A stretch of 64,000 nucleotides of DNA, taken from contig OY987237.1 in NCBI GenBank assembly GCA_963920705.1, positions 17,018,601-17,082,600 on the forward strand. The letters are read 5' to 3'. The stretch is from Odiellus spinosus (taxonomy: Eukaryota; Arthropoda; Arachnida; Opiliones; Phalangiidae). Numbering within the stretch: the first letter of the stretch is position 1; every line of letters starts with the position of its first letter. Shown one piece after another: positions 50,601-59,670 of the stretch. The notes under the pieces were generated by a model, which was not told where the DNA came from, did no database searches, and saw only the letters and a list, made by a program, of their open reading frames with translations. Made by a program: the position numbers and the translations under genes.

Positions 50601-53600
50601 GTCGAGATAAATAGATTTTTGGAGAGCTCGTTCTAAAATGGGGGATGGCGGCGAAGAGTAGGTTGGGTCAAATTATATATCGAACAAGCGCTAATGCCGC
50701 GTCGCGTTTGTTTTGTTTTTCAGTTTCTATTATCGCGACCCCATGGACATGCCCGCTGTCAACGCTATCGTCCCCGAACCCGTACCCGCGCCTATTACGA
50801 ACCAAGAAGGTACGTAACTAGATCTCTTATCGAATTAACATTCTACAAACCCCTAGAATACCCTTGAGCGGAAATATAGAGCGTTTTGAACAAATATCTG
50901 GGAAATCTTGCTCCTAAATCGGGCAAAGATTGGGGAAACTCTTAAAAAATAGTTGACTTCGAAGTTGAGCGTTATCAGCTTCGGAAATTACATTATTCCT
51001 CCCTCTTAGATCTCTTTCAAAAACTTTACTCGTTGTTTTTGGGGGGGGGGGGCGCTCCTTTTAGACAAGCGGGCTTATAAACACGCTCAGTCAGAAGCAA
51101 ATAGGTAGAAGTGACGACTAAGCCCGCGGTCCCTCTTGAACTAGTAGAAACTTCGTCCCTCGTAGCGAATAAACGAGGAGTTAGCGCCGAGAAATATTGA
51201 TTTTTGTCGTCCAATTTGTATTTTTCAGCTTGGCAAAATCCTCAAAAGACTGACGCCGTCAATGTTGGTGAGTAATTACTTTTCAACTTCTGTTCGTTCG
51301 TATACGTCAGTCCTATTACGCTTAAGAGTCGAGTAATACTAGACCCAACTTTACTTCGTAATAAAGTTTATTCTTAATTAGCCAGAGTGTAAACGTATTA
51401 ACAAATACCTACTTAGAGTTGAGAATCGGTAATTGGGCCAGTAATTTGCCATTAGCTACGCTAAATAATTATTATTTAAATATGTTTAGATTAAAAGTGA
51501 ACAAATTGAGATAAAAAAGGTTAAGTTTAACGCGTTTTAAATCGTCTACTCGGTCAACTTTTCGGTATGATTAGAATTTGAGTGGGATTAGCCGAAAGAA
51601 GCGTAATTCACCGCCTATCTACCGGAAACTATTTTTATAGTGCATATCAGACATTGACAACTTCCGGAAACAAAAAAAAAAACATTATTTTGATGTTTTT
51701 TGCTAGTTTTAGGTCAGGTCAGGTCAGGTTAGGTCAGGTTAGGTCAGGTCAGGTTAGGTTAGGTCAGGTTAGGTTAGGTTAGATCTGACCTGACCTGACC
51801 TAACCTGACCTGACCTGACCTGACCTGACCTAACCTAACCTAACCTGACCTGACCTGACCTGACCTGACCTGACCTGACCTGACCTAAAACTAGAAAAAA
51901 ACATCAAAATAAAATTAATGTTTTTTTGTTTCCGGAAGTTGTCAATGTCTGATATGCACTATAAAAATAGTTTCCGGTAAATAGGCGGTGAATTACGCTT
52001 CTTTCGGCTAATCCCACTCAAACTATAATCATACCGCCTTTTCAATAGTTATTCTTGTACGTTAAGGACGTCTTAAAGGTCTTATATGCTCTGAAACTTA
52101 CCCCTTTAAAATGCTCTTCCCTTACGCACGCGGCCCAGCTTTGACCGTACAATTTGTTTCGTACAACGTCATCCGCAAAGTCAGAAAAGAAGGCGACTTT
52201 AAAGGGGATTTGAAATTCACAGATAGTCTCTTTAATTTTATTTTTCACGTCATATCAGAAATGGTTCCTATTATAAAATAACCTTGGAACCAACCAAAAA
52301 AGTCGTTAAAAAGCGCGGGTTTCTATCGAAGATGTTGGTTTTTTTCAAGGTTGTTTTAAAGTATAGGATTGTCTATACATTTGCCAACCTTGAAACCCTG
52401 AAAAAGAGCCGTTGAATAGAACCCGTTTCTTTGGGCCGCGAGGTGAAGAGGAAGGTTGTAGATAGGATGACGGGGAGTCTTATTCTCCTTAGGCGAAACC
52501 GGGTCGCGACCAAATATGGTGTCTTTTGGGCAACTCCCGTCCGCAACGTCAGTGTATATAGCCTCAAATACGGGTTGGTGTGTTGCTTGTTATAGCGCCG
52601 GAAGAGAAAGCGGCTCAGATGTTCGACATCTACCTTCTTAAAGAAGGATCCGGAGTTAAAAGTAAAAAGGGCCAAATAGCTTTGAATCTGGAAGCCCCGA
52701 TGACGTTGACGCATTTGAGGTCGGCGCTGAACGCTTCGAGCAATCCCAAGATCAAATCATTCGCGAAAAAGAAGTATACCTTCATGACGGACGAGCTGCG
52801 TTCGGTGGACCTCCCCGAAGGCGCCCTCCTAGTCAAAAACTTATATCCATCGAACGCCATTTACGTGCGACAAATCGACGATGGTAAGCCACCCCGTACA
52901 ATTATTTCGCTAAATTCATTTGTCGCGAAATTTCCGCGACCTAAAACCAGTTCTTTGTGACAGCGACAAAATTTAATTTTAGTTTTGGTCCATTGCAATT
53001 CGCTTTAAAACCGAATCAAATTGATTTAGTTTAACCGATTAAGCTAAGGTCACGCTACCATTTCTTAATCGATTTGAAAAGGTCAAATCAAATCCGTATT
53101 TGAATCGTCAGGAATCGATTTAAAGTAGCTTCGTCTATCGATACGAAAGTAGTTCCCGAAGCGGTTTCGAGAAATCGAATCAAATCGATTTGAGATAAGA
53201 CGGTTTTCCTTTTGATTTAAAGGCCTAGTACGAACGAAGCTTTAGAGTAACTTAATTCTTTGGCGCGGTTTTTGTTTTTCAGAATGGCAAGCGCCGAAGA
53301 AAAAAGAGAAACTGGCCGGTATGTGTTCTCGATATTAGCTAGACAGGTGGTGCGAGATCTTAGTTAACCTCCCATTTCGCCGCAGACCCGATTGAGCCGC
53401 GACCAATTCCCAAAACGTACTCGGTCAATCTGTATCGAAGCGATCGGGGCGTCAAGGAATTCGTTGGAGAAATTTCTTTACCCGACGGAGGACCATTAAC
53501 TTTAACCCATTTGAGAAGTACTCTTTGCAAAGCGCCATTGAGTGTGGAAGGAATGGCGTGGAGGGACTACGTGTTCTTGTCCGAAAACCTGGAAGAAATC

Positions 53601-54782
53601 TTGGCCCCGGAAGGAGCCCTCTTGGTCGATCTACTTTATCCCAATCAAGAAATCGTGTTTAGATTAATAGACGACGAAACTGGTAAAGCCCTTCGCAATT
53701 ATTATATTTCATTTGTATTTTCTTGCCCTCAAAAACTAAATTCGAGTTCGTTTCGCCCTAATTATTTCCCCACGACTTATTTTAAGGCGAATAAGTAATT
53801 TCCGCCTCCAAATTTAATCTTAAAGCCACGATAATTAGTCGTAATCGAAACTCTTCTATTGTAGATAAAAAAGCAAACTCCAAGAAAAGCAAAACGCAAG
53901 CGGGTAAGCTCTCGTATTTTCTCGAACACCAGTGACCGTTTTGACCCTTTAAAGGTCTTATCTGCTCTAGAATTTGCGCGACTTGAAAATAATATTACAT
54001 TACGCGAGCGCGGCCTAGCTTTGACCGTACAATTTTTAGCTACGGCCAAGGAAAGAAGCCGACTTTAAAGGGGAATTAATAAACGCGGATTGCCCCTTTA
54101 TGATAAGCTTTCCCAGGGGCGATTTAAAATTGTTAATTAGACAGAGTTACCTCACATTTCTAATTTACATCCAAATTATCGTTTCTAGCCGCGGCTTTTA
54201 CAATTTTAAAACGTTTTAAAGTTTTCTAATGACGTTTTTGTTCAACAGCCAATGGACCCGGAGCCCCAAAAGCGCCGGCGGAAACGAAACGAAAGGACTT
54301 TGTCTACAGTAAATAATTTTGTTTTCTATTAAAAGAGGAATCTCTTAGCGCCCAATTGATCTCTCTACGATTTAATCGCGGGAAATTGAACAAAAATTCC
54401 CGAAGTTAAATAAATAATTTTTCTTTTTCGTTTTAAGTTGGACCAATGGGAATGTGCACCGCGGCCGAGTGCGAGAAGGCCGCGAAGATCAAATGTTTGG
54501 ACTGCGGTCAAGTCGGGTACTGCACCACGAGACACATGAGGGACGATCAATTCACGCACAAGCGCTCCTGTTACAGTAAGTCGCTTATTCGTTTCAACTC
54601 TATTATCCCCCAACCAGGGTGATTGTTAATAACCTAACCTTTAACTACATCTCGGACCCAACCCGCACGCACGCACGCGCGCACTCCTAGGAACCGAGCA
54701 CTCTTATCTCTTTTTCCCTCGTTACATTTTAACACGCGGTTCTTTTACGATTTGTTCGTTAGAGCCGCAGTGGAAACATTAA
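41685..54782 (+). CDS. Single-pass membrane protein: SEA domain, TM, proline-rich region, two beta-rich repeats, MYND-like zinc finger
   Basis: Reconstructed exons: 41685-41840, 42815-42967, 43061-43215, 43506-43644, 44926-45054, 48269-48669, 48730-49076, 50724-50809, 51229-51267, 52596-52883, 53283-53318, 53386-53682, 53865-53903, 54249-54308, 54438-54575, 54763-54782. Every junction keeps frame; 12 of 15 introns are phase 1. From the first in-frame ATG (41702) it gives 821 residues. Seen: a SEA-like ectodomain (about 45-125) with the GSIVV autoproteolysis-type motif at 98-102, NVT and NLT sequons, a furin-type RVKR at 139-142, a membrane span at about 166-189, an acidic RS-rich cytoplasmic stretch, ten prolines at 449-458, two related domains (about 535-622 and 645-733) and a Cys/His finger (776-814). 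The 5' end is uncertain: no signal-peptide exon was found, and exon 1 opens with two bases of a split codon, so an upstream exon probably exists. The exon at 44926-45054 is less sure. Two adjacent genes cannot be fully excluded. Function unknown; a cleaved cell-surface protein with a cytoplasmic scaffold is inferred. Confidence 0.75.
42529..42552 (+). repeat. CAA trinucleotide repeat
   Basis: Eight or so CAA units about 260 bases before the second exon of the SEA/MYND gene. Confidence 0.9.
44275..44490 (-). repeat. Repeat family 2 copy
   Basis: GAATCGATTTAAACCC, TTTCGCGAGAGTCGCGTGAA, AACAATCGATACACGAAGCT and TTTGAAATCGATTTCG in the same order as the copies at 33590 and 41395. Intronic in the SEA/MYND gene. 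Confidence 0.7.
45116..45442 (+). repeat. Repeat family 1 copy
   Basis: GGTTGCCACGGGTCGGGG start, CTGACGGCGTGTCAG core and a degenerate GCCAACCC end. It begins about 60 bases after the exon at 44926-45054 of the SEA/MYND gene. Confidence 0.7.
45961..46255. repeat. 21-bp minisatellite, about 14 units
   Basis: Units of ATTACTTTCAATGATTCACTA repeat almost exactly with a few single-base variants. The minus strand has an open frame only because 21 is a multiple of three. In an intron of the SEA/MYND gene. Confidence 0.95.
46288..46326. repeat. 22-bp perfect palindrome followed by a partial second copy
   Basis: CTGTCTGGTGATCACCAGAC plus AG at 46288-46309 is its own reverse complement, and CTGTCTGGTGATCACCA follows directly. 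Confidence 0.9.
46740..46845 (+). repeat. Repeat family 6 fragment
   Basis: AAAGGGAAACTTCGGAGC, AAATTCGGGCCAATCGTATT and GACGCCTTT; matches the 27430 orientation. Confidence 0.55.
46865..47010 (-). repeat. Repeat family 3 copy
   Basis: CCCCTTTTAAAGTCGTCTTC, CTAACTTCGCGGACGACG and ATGTACTTTCCAAAGCTAG. Intronic in the SEA/MYND gene, next to family 6 copies. Confidence 0.65.
47035..47165 (-). repeat. Repeat family 6 copy
   Basis: TTAATGTTAGGACATTACGA, GAAATAATACGATTGTGGCC, TTTTAGCAAACTCTAGG, AACTCCAAAAACGTGTC. With 46740-46845 it brackets a family 3 copy in inverted orientation. Confidence 0.65.
47890..48130 (+). repeat. Repeat family 2 copy
   Basis: GGTCACGCTAGCGTTTC, TAATCGATTTGAAAC, TAGCTTCGTCTATC, GAAACGGTTTAAATCGATTC, then GTCGTACGAACGCGGC. 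In the intron preceding the exon at 48269. Confidence 0.7.
49255..49370 (+). repeat. Repeat family 3 copy
   Basis: TAGCTTTGACTGTACAATTT, CGTCCGCTAGGCTAGAAAAG, GGCGACTTTAAAGGGGC, GCGGATAGTCCCTTTAAAGG. Intronic, 180 bases after the proline-run exon. Confidence 0.75.
51563..52036. mobile_element. 474-bp foldback element with AGGTC/AGGTT pentamer core
   Basis: Long nearly full-length inverted repeat: CGGTATGATTAGAATTTGAG at the left, with its complement ending CATACCG at the right. The two arms (about 150 bp) also share CTATTTACCGGAAACT-type and CTTCCGGAAACAAAAA segments. The centre near 51783 is a block of about 70 bases of AGGTC/AGGTT units followed by about 105 bases of their complement. Intronic in the SEA/MYND gene. 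Confidence 0.9.
52060..52240 (+). repeat. Repeat family 3 copy
   Basis: CCCTTTAAAATGCTC, CAGCTTTGACCGTACAATTT, AAGGCGACTTTAAAGGGG and AGATAGTCTCTTTAA. It abuts the AGGTC foldback element ending at 52036. Confidence 0.75.
52265..52415. repeat. Repeat family 4 copy
   Basis: ATTATAAAATAACCTTGGAA, GTCGTTAAAAAGCGCGGGTT, GATGTTGG, TTTCAAGGTTG, GCCAACCTTGAAA, GCCGTTGAATAGAACCCG follow the order of the copy at 58490. Confidence 0.65.
53040..53245 (+). repeat. Repeat family 2 copy
   Basis: AAGCTAAGGTCACGCTACC at the left and TAGTACGAACGAAGCTTTAG at the right, imperfect inverted ends suggesting a small non-autonomous DNA element. Intronic in the SEA/MYND gene, about 40 bases before a 36-bp exon. Confidence 0.7.
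53940..54110 (+). repeat. Repeat family 3 copy
   Basis: CCCTTTAAAGGTCTTATCTG, GCCTAGCTTTGACCGTAC, GCCGACTTTAAAGGGG and GCGGATTGCCCCTTTA. In the intron between the 39-bp and 60-bp exons of the SEA/MYND gene. Confidence 0.75.
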
Positions 54783-56252
54783 CCGTGATAATAACTCATT
54801 TCGTTGAAAATCAAGAACAATTATCGATGACCTCCTCGATTTCTAAAACGAGTTTTCCGCCTCCTTTTTAAAGCGGCTAATTTACACCGAGTCATTGACT
54901 CGTTTACCGCGAAAGCGAAAATCTAAAAAAGTCATTTTTTTTTCACACGGCGAAAGCAACTCGGTGAAAATAAGCGGACGAACAAAGAGGTACAATTTTT
55001 TAATCAAAAGTGCGTGAAAAAACTCGAGTTCCACGTCTATTTTTATGAAGCAATATTTTTTAAATTACCAAAAGCACCGTACTTTACAATGGGACGAAAA
55101 AAACAAACTTGGAAAGAGATCGCGTTTATCTAAAGCTTCTAGAGAATTCGAATTATGGTAAGGTCAAACTGCGAAATTTCGGGGTCAACTTTATATTAGT
55201 TGACCCCAAAATTTCAATGGTGAAGAATAAAACGCGTAATTAGGCCGTTGATTGACAAGGTTGATCACGCTCAATGTTCAAAAAATATAGAACATCAATT
55301 TAATAACGCAAATTTCGAGTAAATAATTAAGCTACGATTAATATTAACACAGTTTCGCTTCAAACGAATCGCGCTTTTTTAAAATACTTATTTATATTTC
55401 TAGAAATATATTTTGCTAATTAAAATGCGATCAGAGTACGCGCTTCGTGAAATTCTAATTAGGTCAATAAGCTAGATAATTGTTACGAAGGTTCCTGATT
55501 AAAATTGAAAGAGTAGTTTTTGCTTTAGCCTATTTACCTTTTGAATTCTAGCGAAGAAAATTCCTTATAAATTAATTAATAATTAATTTTTTCCTGACCT
55601 TTGCCAGTTTACTGTTTGACGTTTAAATACACTTTTTAAGAAGCGCGAAGCGGAACTCATTTTGTATAATTTATTCAAAATATATAGTTCTCTATCTAAC
55701 AATGTCTGTCGGTCTGTCTGTCTTTTTCTTTGGGAAAAGATAAGTCTATTCGTACTCGCTTTCAGTATAGAAGGACGAGTTTTTATTCATTTAGGCTTAA
55801 TGATAGTGGATAAGAGAGAAATTCCGCCGCTTTTCGCGTTTTTAATAAGCGCTTTAATTTAAATTTGGTTTCTTCAATCAAATTATATCTTAGTGAAAGA
55901 AAACATCGCTTCTTTATCGTTGCTAATGAAGACATTTTGTATAGAATTGAAACAAAGTAAGAGGAATTTCCATACTTTTACTAAATTAAGATTGAAGCAC
56001 CGTATATAATCTGAAATTTGCACCTTTAAAATGCTCCACCTCCCTTACTTTGACATCTTAGCTTTGTCTGTACGAATTAAAGTCAACGTCGTCCGCTAAG
56101 CTAGAAAAGTAGGCGACTTTAAAGGGGGATTTAAAAGTCTCGGATAGTCCCTTTAAAGGGGGCGAAATTTCTTAACCCAATTTTAATCCCTCAGACGAAC
56201 CCCAAATGTAAGAAATAGTTAAAAATGACTAACATATTGTCATTGAGAATAG
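54783..56252. other. Intergenic region between the SEA/MYND gene and CIAO1 (tail to tail)
   Basis: The two genes converge here. The region is AT-rich, with a hairpin at 55173-55215 and one CTTTAAAG-family repeat at about 56015-56160. No coding exon was seen. Confidence 0.6.
56015..56160 (+). repeat. Repeat family 3 copy
   Basis: CACCTTTAAAATGCTC, TAGCTTTGTCTGTACGAATT, CGTCCGCTAAGCTAGAAAAG, GCGACTTTAAAGGGGG, CGGATAGTCCCTTTAAAGG. Between the SEA/MYND gene and CIAO1. Confidence 0.75.
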
Positions 56253-56258
56253 TTTATT
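56253..56258 (-). other. Polyadenylation signal of CIAO1
   Basis: A minus-strand AATAAA lies about 40 bases beyond the CIAO1 stop codon. Confidence 0.6.
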
Positions 56259-56297
56259 GGGCAATTTAATTTACAATTTTAATTGGTACGATATTAA

Positions 56298-57774
56298 TTA
56301 ATCATCTCCGAGTATTTTCCATAACTTGACTAAACTATCATCCCCCGCCGAAGCCAAGAGCCCGGATATTTTAGGGTTCCAAGCGATACCATTTACGTCT
56401 CGCGAATGAGCTTCTTGTACGGAACAAGCCAATTTGTAGTTGGGGGCGTCCCGTTCGCTAGTTTCCTCATCTTCTCTGAAGATTCTAACGCAATCATCTC
56501 CGCAAGCGGAAGCGATTAAATTCGTTAGATGACACCTTCGCGCGTAAAGGAGAAGAAAGATATTAAAAAACTATTCCCCTATCTTAGAATAAGAGATTCG
56601 AAATTACCAGGAAACGTCGTAAATAGTTCTTAGATGATATCCTGATAAGGTACAAACGCATTTCCATCTCGGTTCCCCGTCAATCGGGATACCTGAATTT
56701 AGATTATAAAAATTTAGCCTACTACTAATAATCCAAAGACTCTCCCTGTACGCATTTTGTCTTTTTCAGATCTCTACGATGATTGGACGAAGTCAAAAGA
56801 AAGGGGGAGTCTTTCGTACAAAACCCTCTTATAAACTTGCAGGAATTTTCTCGGTTATCGTATTCCTGCCAGATTTTTAAAGTCTTGTCATCGCTGCACG
56901 AGACTAAGCGATCGCCGCTTTTATTAAAAGCTAAGGACCAGACGGTTGACTCGTGAGAAGTTAAAGTAGCGCAACAAGACCAATCGTCTCCGTCATCTTT
57001 ATACGCTTTTATCGAGTTGTCGTAGCTGGCCGAAAACAATAACTGAAAATAAGAGAGAGTCAATTTGACGGGGAATTCTTTAATAATTGGAGATATTTTA
57101 ACTCACGTTTTTAACTGGATGCCAAACAACTTTCTTGACATCTTGGGAATGGGCGTGAAGAACGCTGGCGCATTCGTACTCCTCATTATCATCAACTTTC
57201 AACCAAAAACCAAAACATTAGCCCAAAGTTTCCAATTGAAAATAAGCCAGCCTAATTAAAATTACGGGGGAAATAGTGGCAATAGGGAGGGGGTCTTTTA
57301 TTATATAGTCTTTTAAAATGACTTACCTTCCCAAATCCAAACGCTTTTATCTCTACTAGAGGTGGCGAGTAATTGTCCAGAAGGGGACCAAGCCGCGCTT
57401 TTTACTTCATTTTCGTGTCCCTCCAAAGTCGCGTTACATTCAAATTCCCCACTTTTTTTGTCCCAAATGCAAGTAGCCCCGTCGAAGCCCGTACTCGCTA
57501 AGTAATTGCCGCAAGGTGACCAAGAAACTGATCGAACCGTTCTTTGATGTCCGTCAGTTAGAATAGTCTTACAAACCCAAGAACCTTAAAGAATCGAAAT
57601 AATTTTACATTTAGCCGTTGTTTTAGGTAGGATTATTGATTCACCTTCTTCGGTCCACAATCTAATAGTTTTGTCACCCCCGCAACTAGCTAAAACAGTT
57701 CCGGACGGGTCCCACGCGACGCACCATACTCTATCCTTGTGTCCTTTCAAAATTTCTATACTTTCTAGTTTCAT
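56298..57774 (-). CDS. CIAO1: CIAO1, WD40 component of the cytosolic iron-sulfur assembly targeting complex
   Basis: Exons in transcript order: 57774-57645, 57584-57327, 57195-57107, 57042-56820, 56692-56608, 56535-56298. Phases agree at every junction and give 340 residues (human CIAO1 339). CIAO1 is the seven-bladed WD40 propeller that, with MMS19 and FAM96B/CIAO2B, delivers Fe-S clusters to cytosolic and nuclear apoproteins. Seen: repeat signatures along the whole length, including [12 protein letters not shown] (blade 1), [20 protein letters not shown] (blade 2), [15 protein letters not shown] (blade 3), [11 protein letters not shown] (blade 4), [10 protein letters not shown] and [11 protein letters not shown] (blade 5), [15 protein letters not shown] (blade 6) and a final WNPK-SGLLAS-GDD-LVKLWK. 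These match the CIAO1 family blade by blade. The exon 4/5 junction was chosen as donor at 56819 and acceptor at 56693 because only this keeps the frame and the usual spacing. Transcribed divergently from the FAM177 gene. Confidence 0.97.
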
Positions 57775-57931
57775 TATTGCGGAGCTTTCAATTAAAATTA
57801 ATATAAAAGGGTAAAGATAGCGAAATATTTGTACGCAAATTGCGCTCGTAATTGTAAACAATGATTGACGAATAGTAGCAGACTATAAAGCAGGCAGACT
57901 AGCCTAAGATTCTATACCATTAAGACTAATC

Positions 57932-57985
57932 ATAGCCTCCTCGATCACGCGCTTCGGCTGCGCTCGCGCTATAGAAGCCTCGGCA
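57932..57985 (+). repeat. 54-bp inverted repeat, left copy (CIAO1 side)
   Basis: Begins ATAGCCTCCTCGATCACGCG and is the reverse complement of 59671-59724 with one mismatch. It starts about 158 bases upstream of the CIAO1 ATG. Confidence 0.9.
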
Positions 57986-58489
57986 AAGAAAAAAATTAAC
58001 ATGTGTTTGAGAGAATAAATAGGAAATTAAAACTCCCCCAAAAGACGGCGCGAAAAAGCACTAAAATGTAGGGGGGAAAAGTCGAGGGGAGAAACAAATT
58101 CTTGTCTAAAGTTTTAAATTTACGCTCCAGCTTCCTGATTTTTTAACCACATCTAATTAAGTATGTACGGATAATTTACAAATTAATTCCGAGCCTTTGA
58201 GAATTACAGATTTGGCGTTAATAATTGTTGAAACTAGCGAACCTATTATTTTTCTTTACTGACGGAGCTTTTTGCGGTTTTCACCTATTGCGCGGGGTTC
58301 TTTTTAAATCTAAAGCTTTGATCCATCAACACAGGCACTGCAGTCACGCTGTAGATGCTATTTGATTTTTATGACAATATAGGCTTACTATTTTTCTCAA
58401 AAACAAGTGGTAAAAGTAATAAGGTTGCAATTGTGAGAATGGATAAGAGAGAGAAATTACTAAATTTTGAAGCCGGGTAATAGGCCTTA

Positions 58490-58680
58490 TTATAAAATTA
58501 TCTTGGAAACAAATAAAAGAACCGTTAAAAAGCACCCGTTTGTATTGAAGATGGTCCCTTTTTTCAAGGCTGGTACAAAGTGTAGGATTTTTCTATACTT
58601 TTTCCAGCCTTGAAAAAAGAGCCGTTAAATAGAACCCGTTTATACGGAAGATGGGACATTTTTTCAAGGTTGAGACGTAG
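58490..58680. repeat. Repeat family 4 copy
   Basis: TTATAAAATTATCTTGG, ACCGTTAAAAAGCACCCGTT, TTTTTTCAAGGCTGG, CCAGCCTTGAAAAAAG, GCCGTTAAATAGAACCCG, TTTTTTCAAGGTTG. The CAAGGCTGG/CCAGCCTTG core can fold back. Confidence 0.65.
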
Positions 58681-59109
58681 TCGAAATTTATGTTATCGTC
58701 TATTCGGGACAACTCTGTTTTCAAACCACTCTTCCCTGTTTCGGCGCGAAAATCTAAATACGGCGGTCTTCTCTTGTCTTTTCGTAGGATACAGTTGTCT
58801 AAAAATTTTGAGAGCTCTATGATGGGTATTTATTTCCTAGTAGTACATCACATTCTTGTACACTAACTTGTAAGAAATCCCTTAATATTTTCGTAAACAA
58901 TAGCATTGTGGAATGAGAGTCCCCAAATAATTTGAGATTCTCTTTAAATTTAAAACATTCACCACCATCTTAACCTGTGATAATAGTAGTGGTATCAATA
59001 TGTTGTAAAAAATATATTTATAAAACTATACCAATATAAGATTGCCCTGAACAACATTTTTTCCAACCTAGTTATTTAATCTAATCTAGGGTTGTAAGGC
59101 GAAATATTT

Positions 59110-59492
59110 CCCTAACCAGATTTCGTAATTTTAGGGTGATAAATTTAAATTAAAAATTAATTATCAATTAATTATCAATGTAAGGTGGTAGCGTGTAAGT
59201 TGTGAAATTTTGGGAGAAGTTTTTTTGCCGTTTTCAAAACGCCATACATAGTTATTTAACTATAATGAGAGTAGATTAACACTAATCTATTATCATTATA
59301 GTTAAATACCTATGTATGGCATTTGGAAAATGGCAGGAAAACTTCTCTCCCAAAATTTCAAAACTTACCCGAGTTAATGATTGAAGCCCCAAATTGTACG
59401 CGGTAAAGCTTTGCACACGCTACAATCTTACGTTGATTTTTAATTTTTTACTTAAAAACTAATCACCCTAAAATTATGAAACCTGGTTAGGG
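59110..59492. mobile_element. 383-bp foldback element
   Basis: Left CCCTAACCAGATTTCGTAAT and right end, whose reverse complement begins CCCTAACCAGGTTTCATAAT, continue into TTTTAGGGTGA. Inner arms around CCATACATAGTTATTTAACT and their complement form the hairpin core. It is nested between the two 54-bp inverted repeats. Confidence 0.85.
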
Positions 59493-59670
59493 AGATAAAA
59501 TAAACTAATTTGCAAAACATGTAATTTAATTGTGGCTTTTAAAAATCATTAAAGACCTGAACAGGGCAAAACCCTTCAAATTTGGTCAGTTTCCCCCCTT
59601 TGAGGCGTGCATCAGTTTGGGGGAGTTTTGTAAATCTCGAGAATTCATTTATTCGCGATTTTCGGCCGAT

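Noticed and set aside
51711..51888. Telomere-like AGGTT/AGGTC repeats
   Set aside because: Pentamers are mixed, switch strand at the centre and lie inside a foldback element, so this is not an interstitial telomere.
56725..56819. Extension of CIAO1 exon 4 past 56820
   Set aside because: It would replace the conserved WKCVCTLSG blade with an unrelated peptide ending in a stop; the donor at 56819 restores the family sequence.
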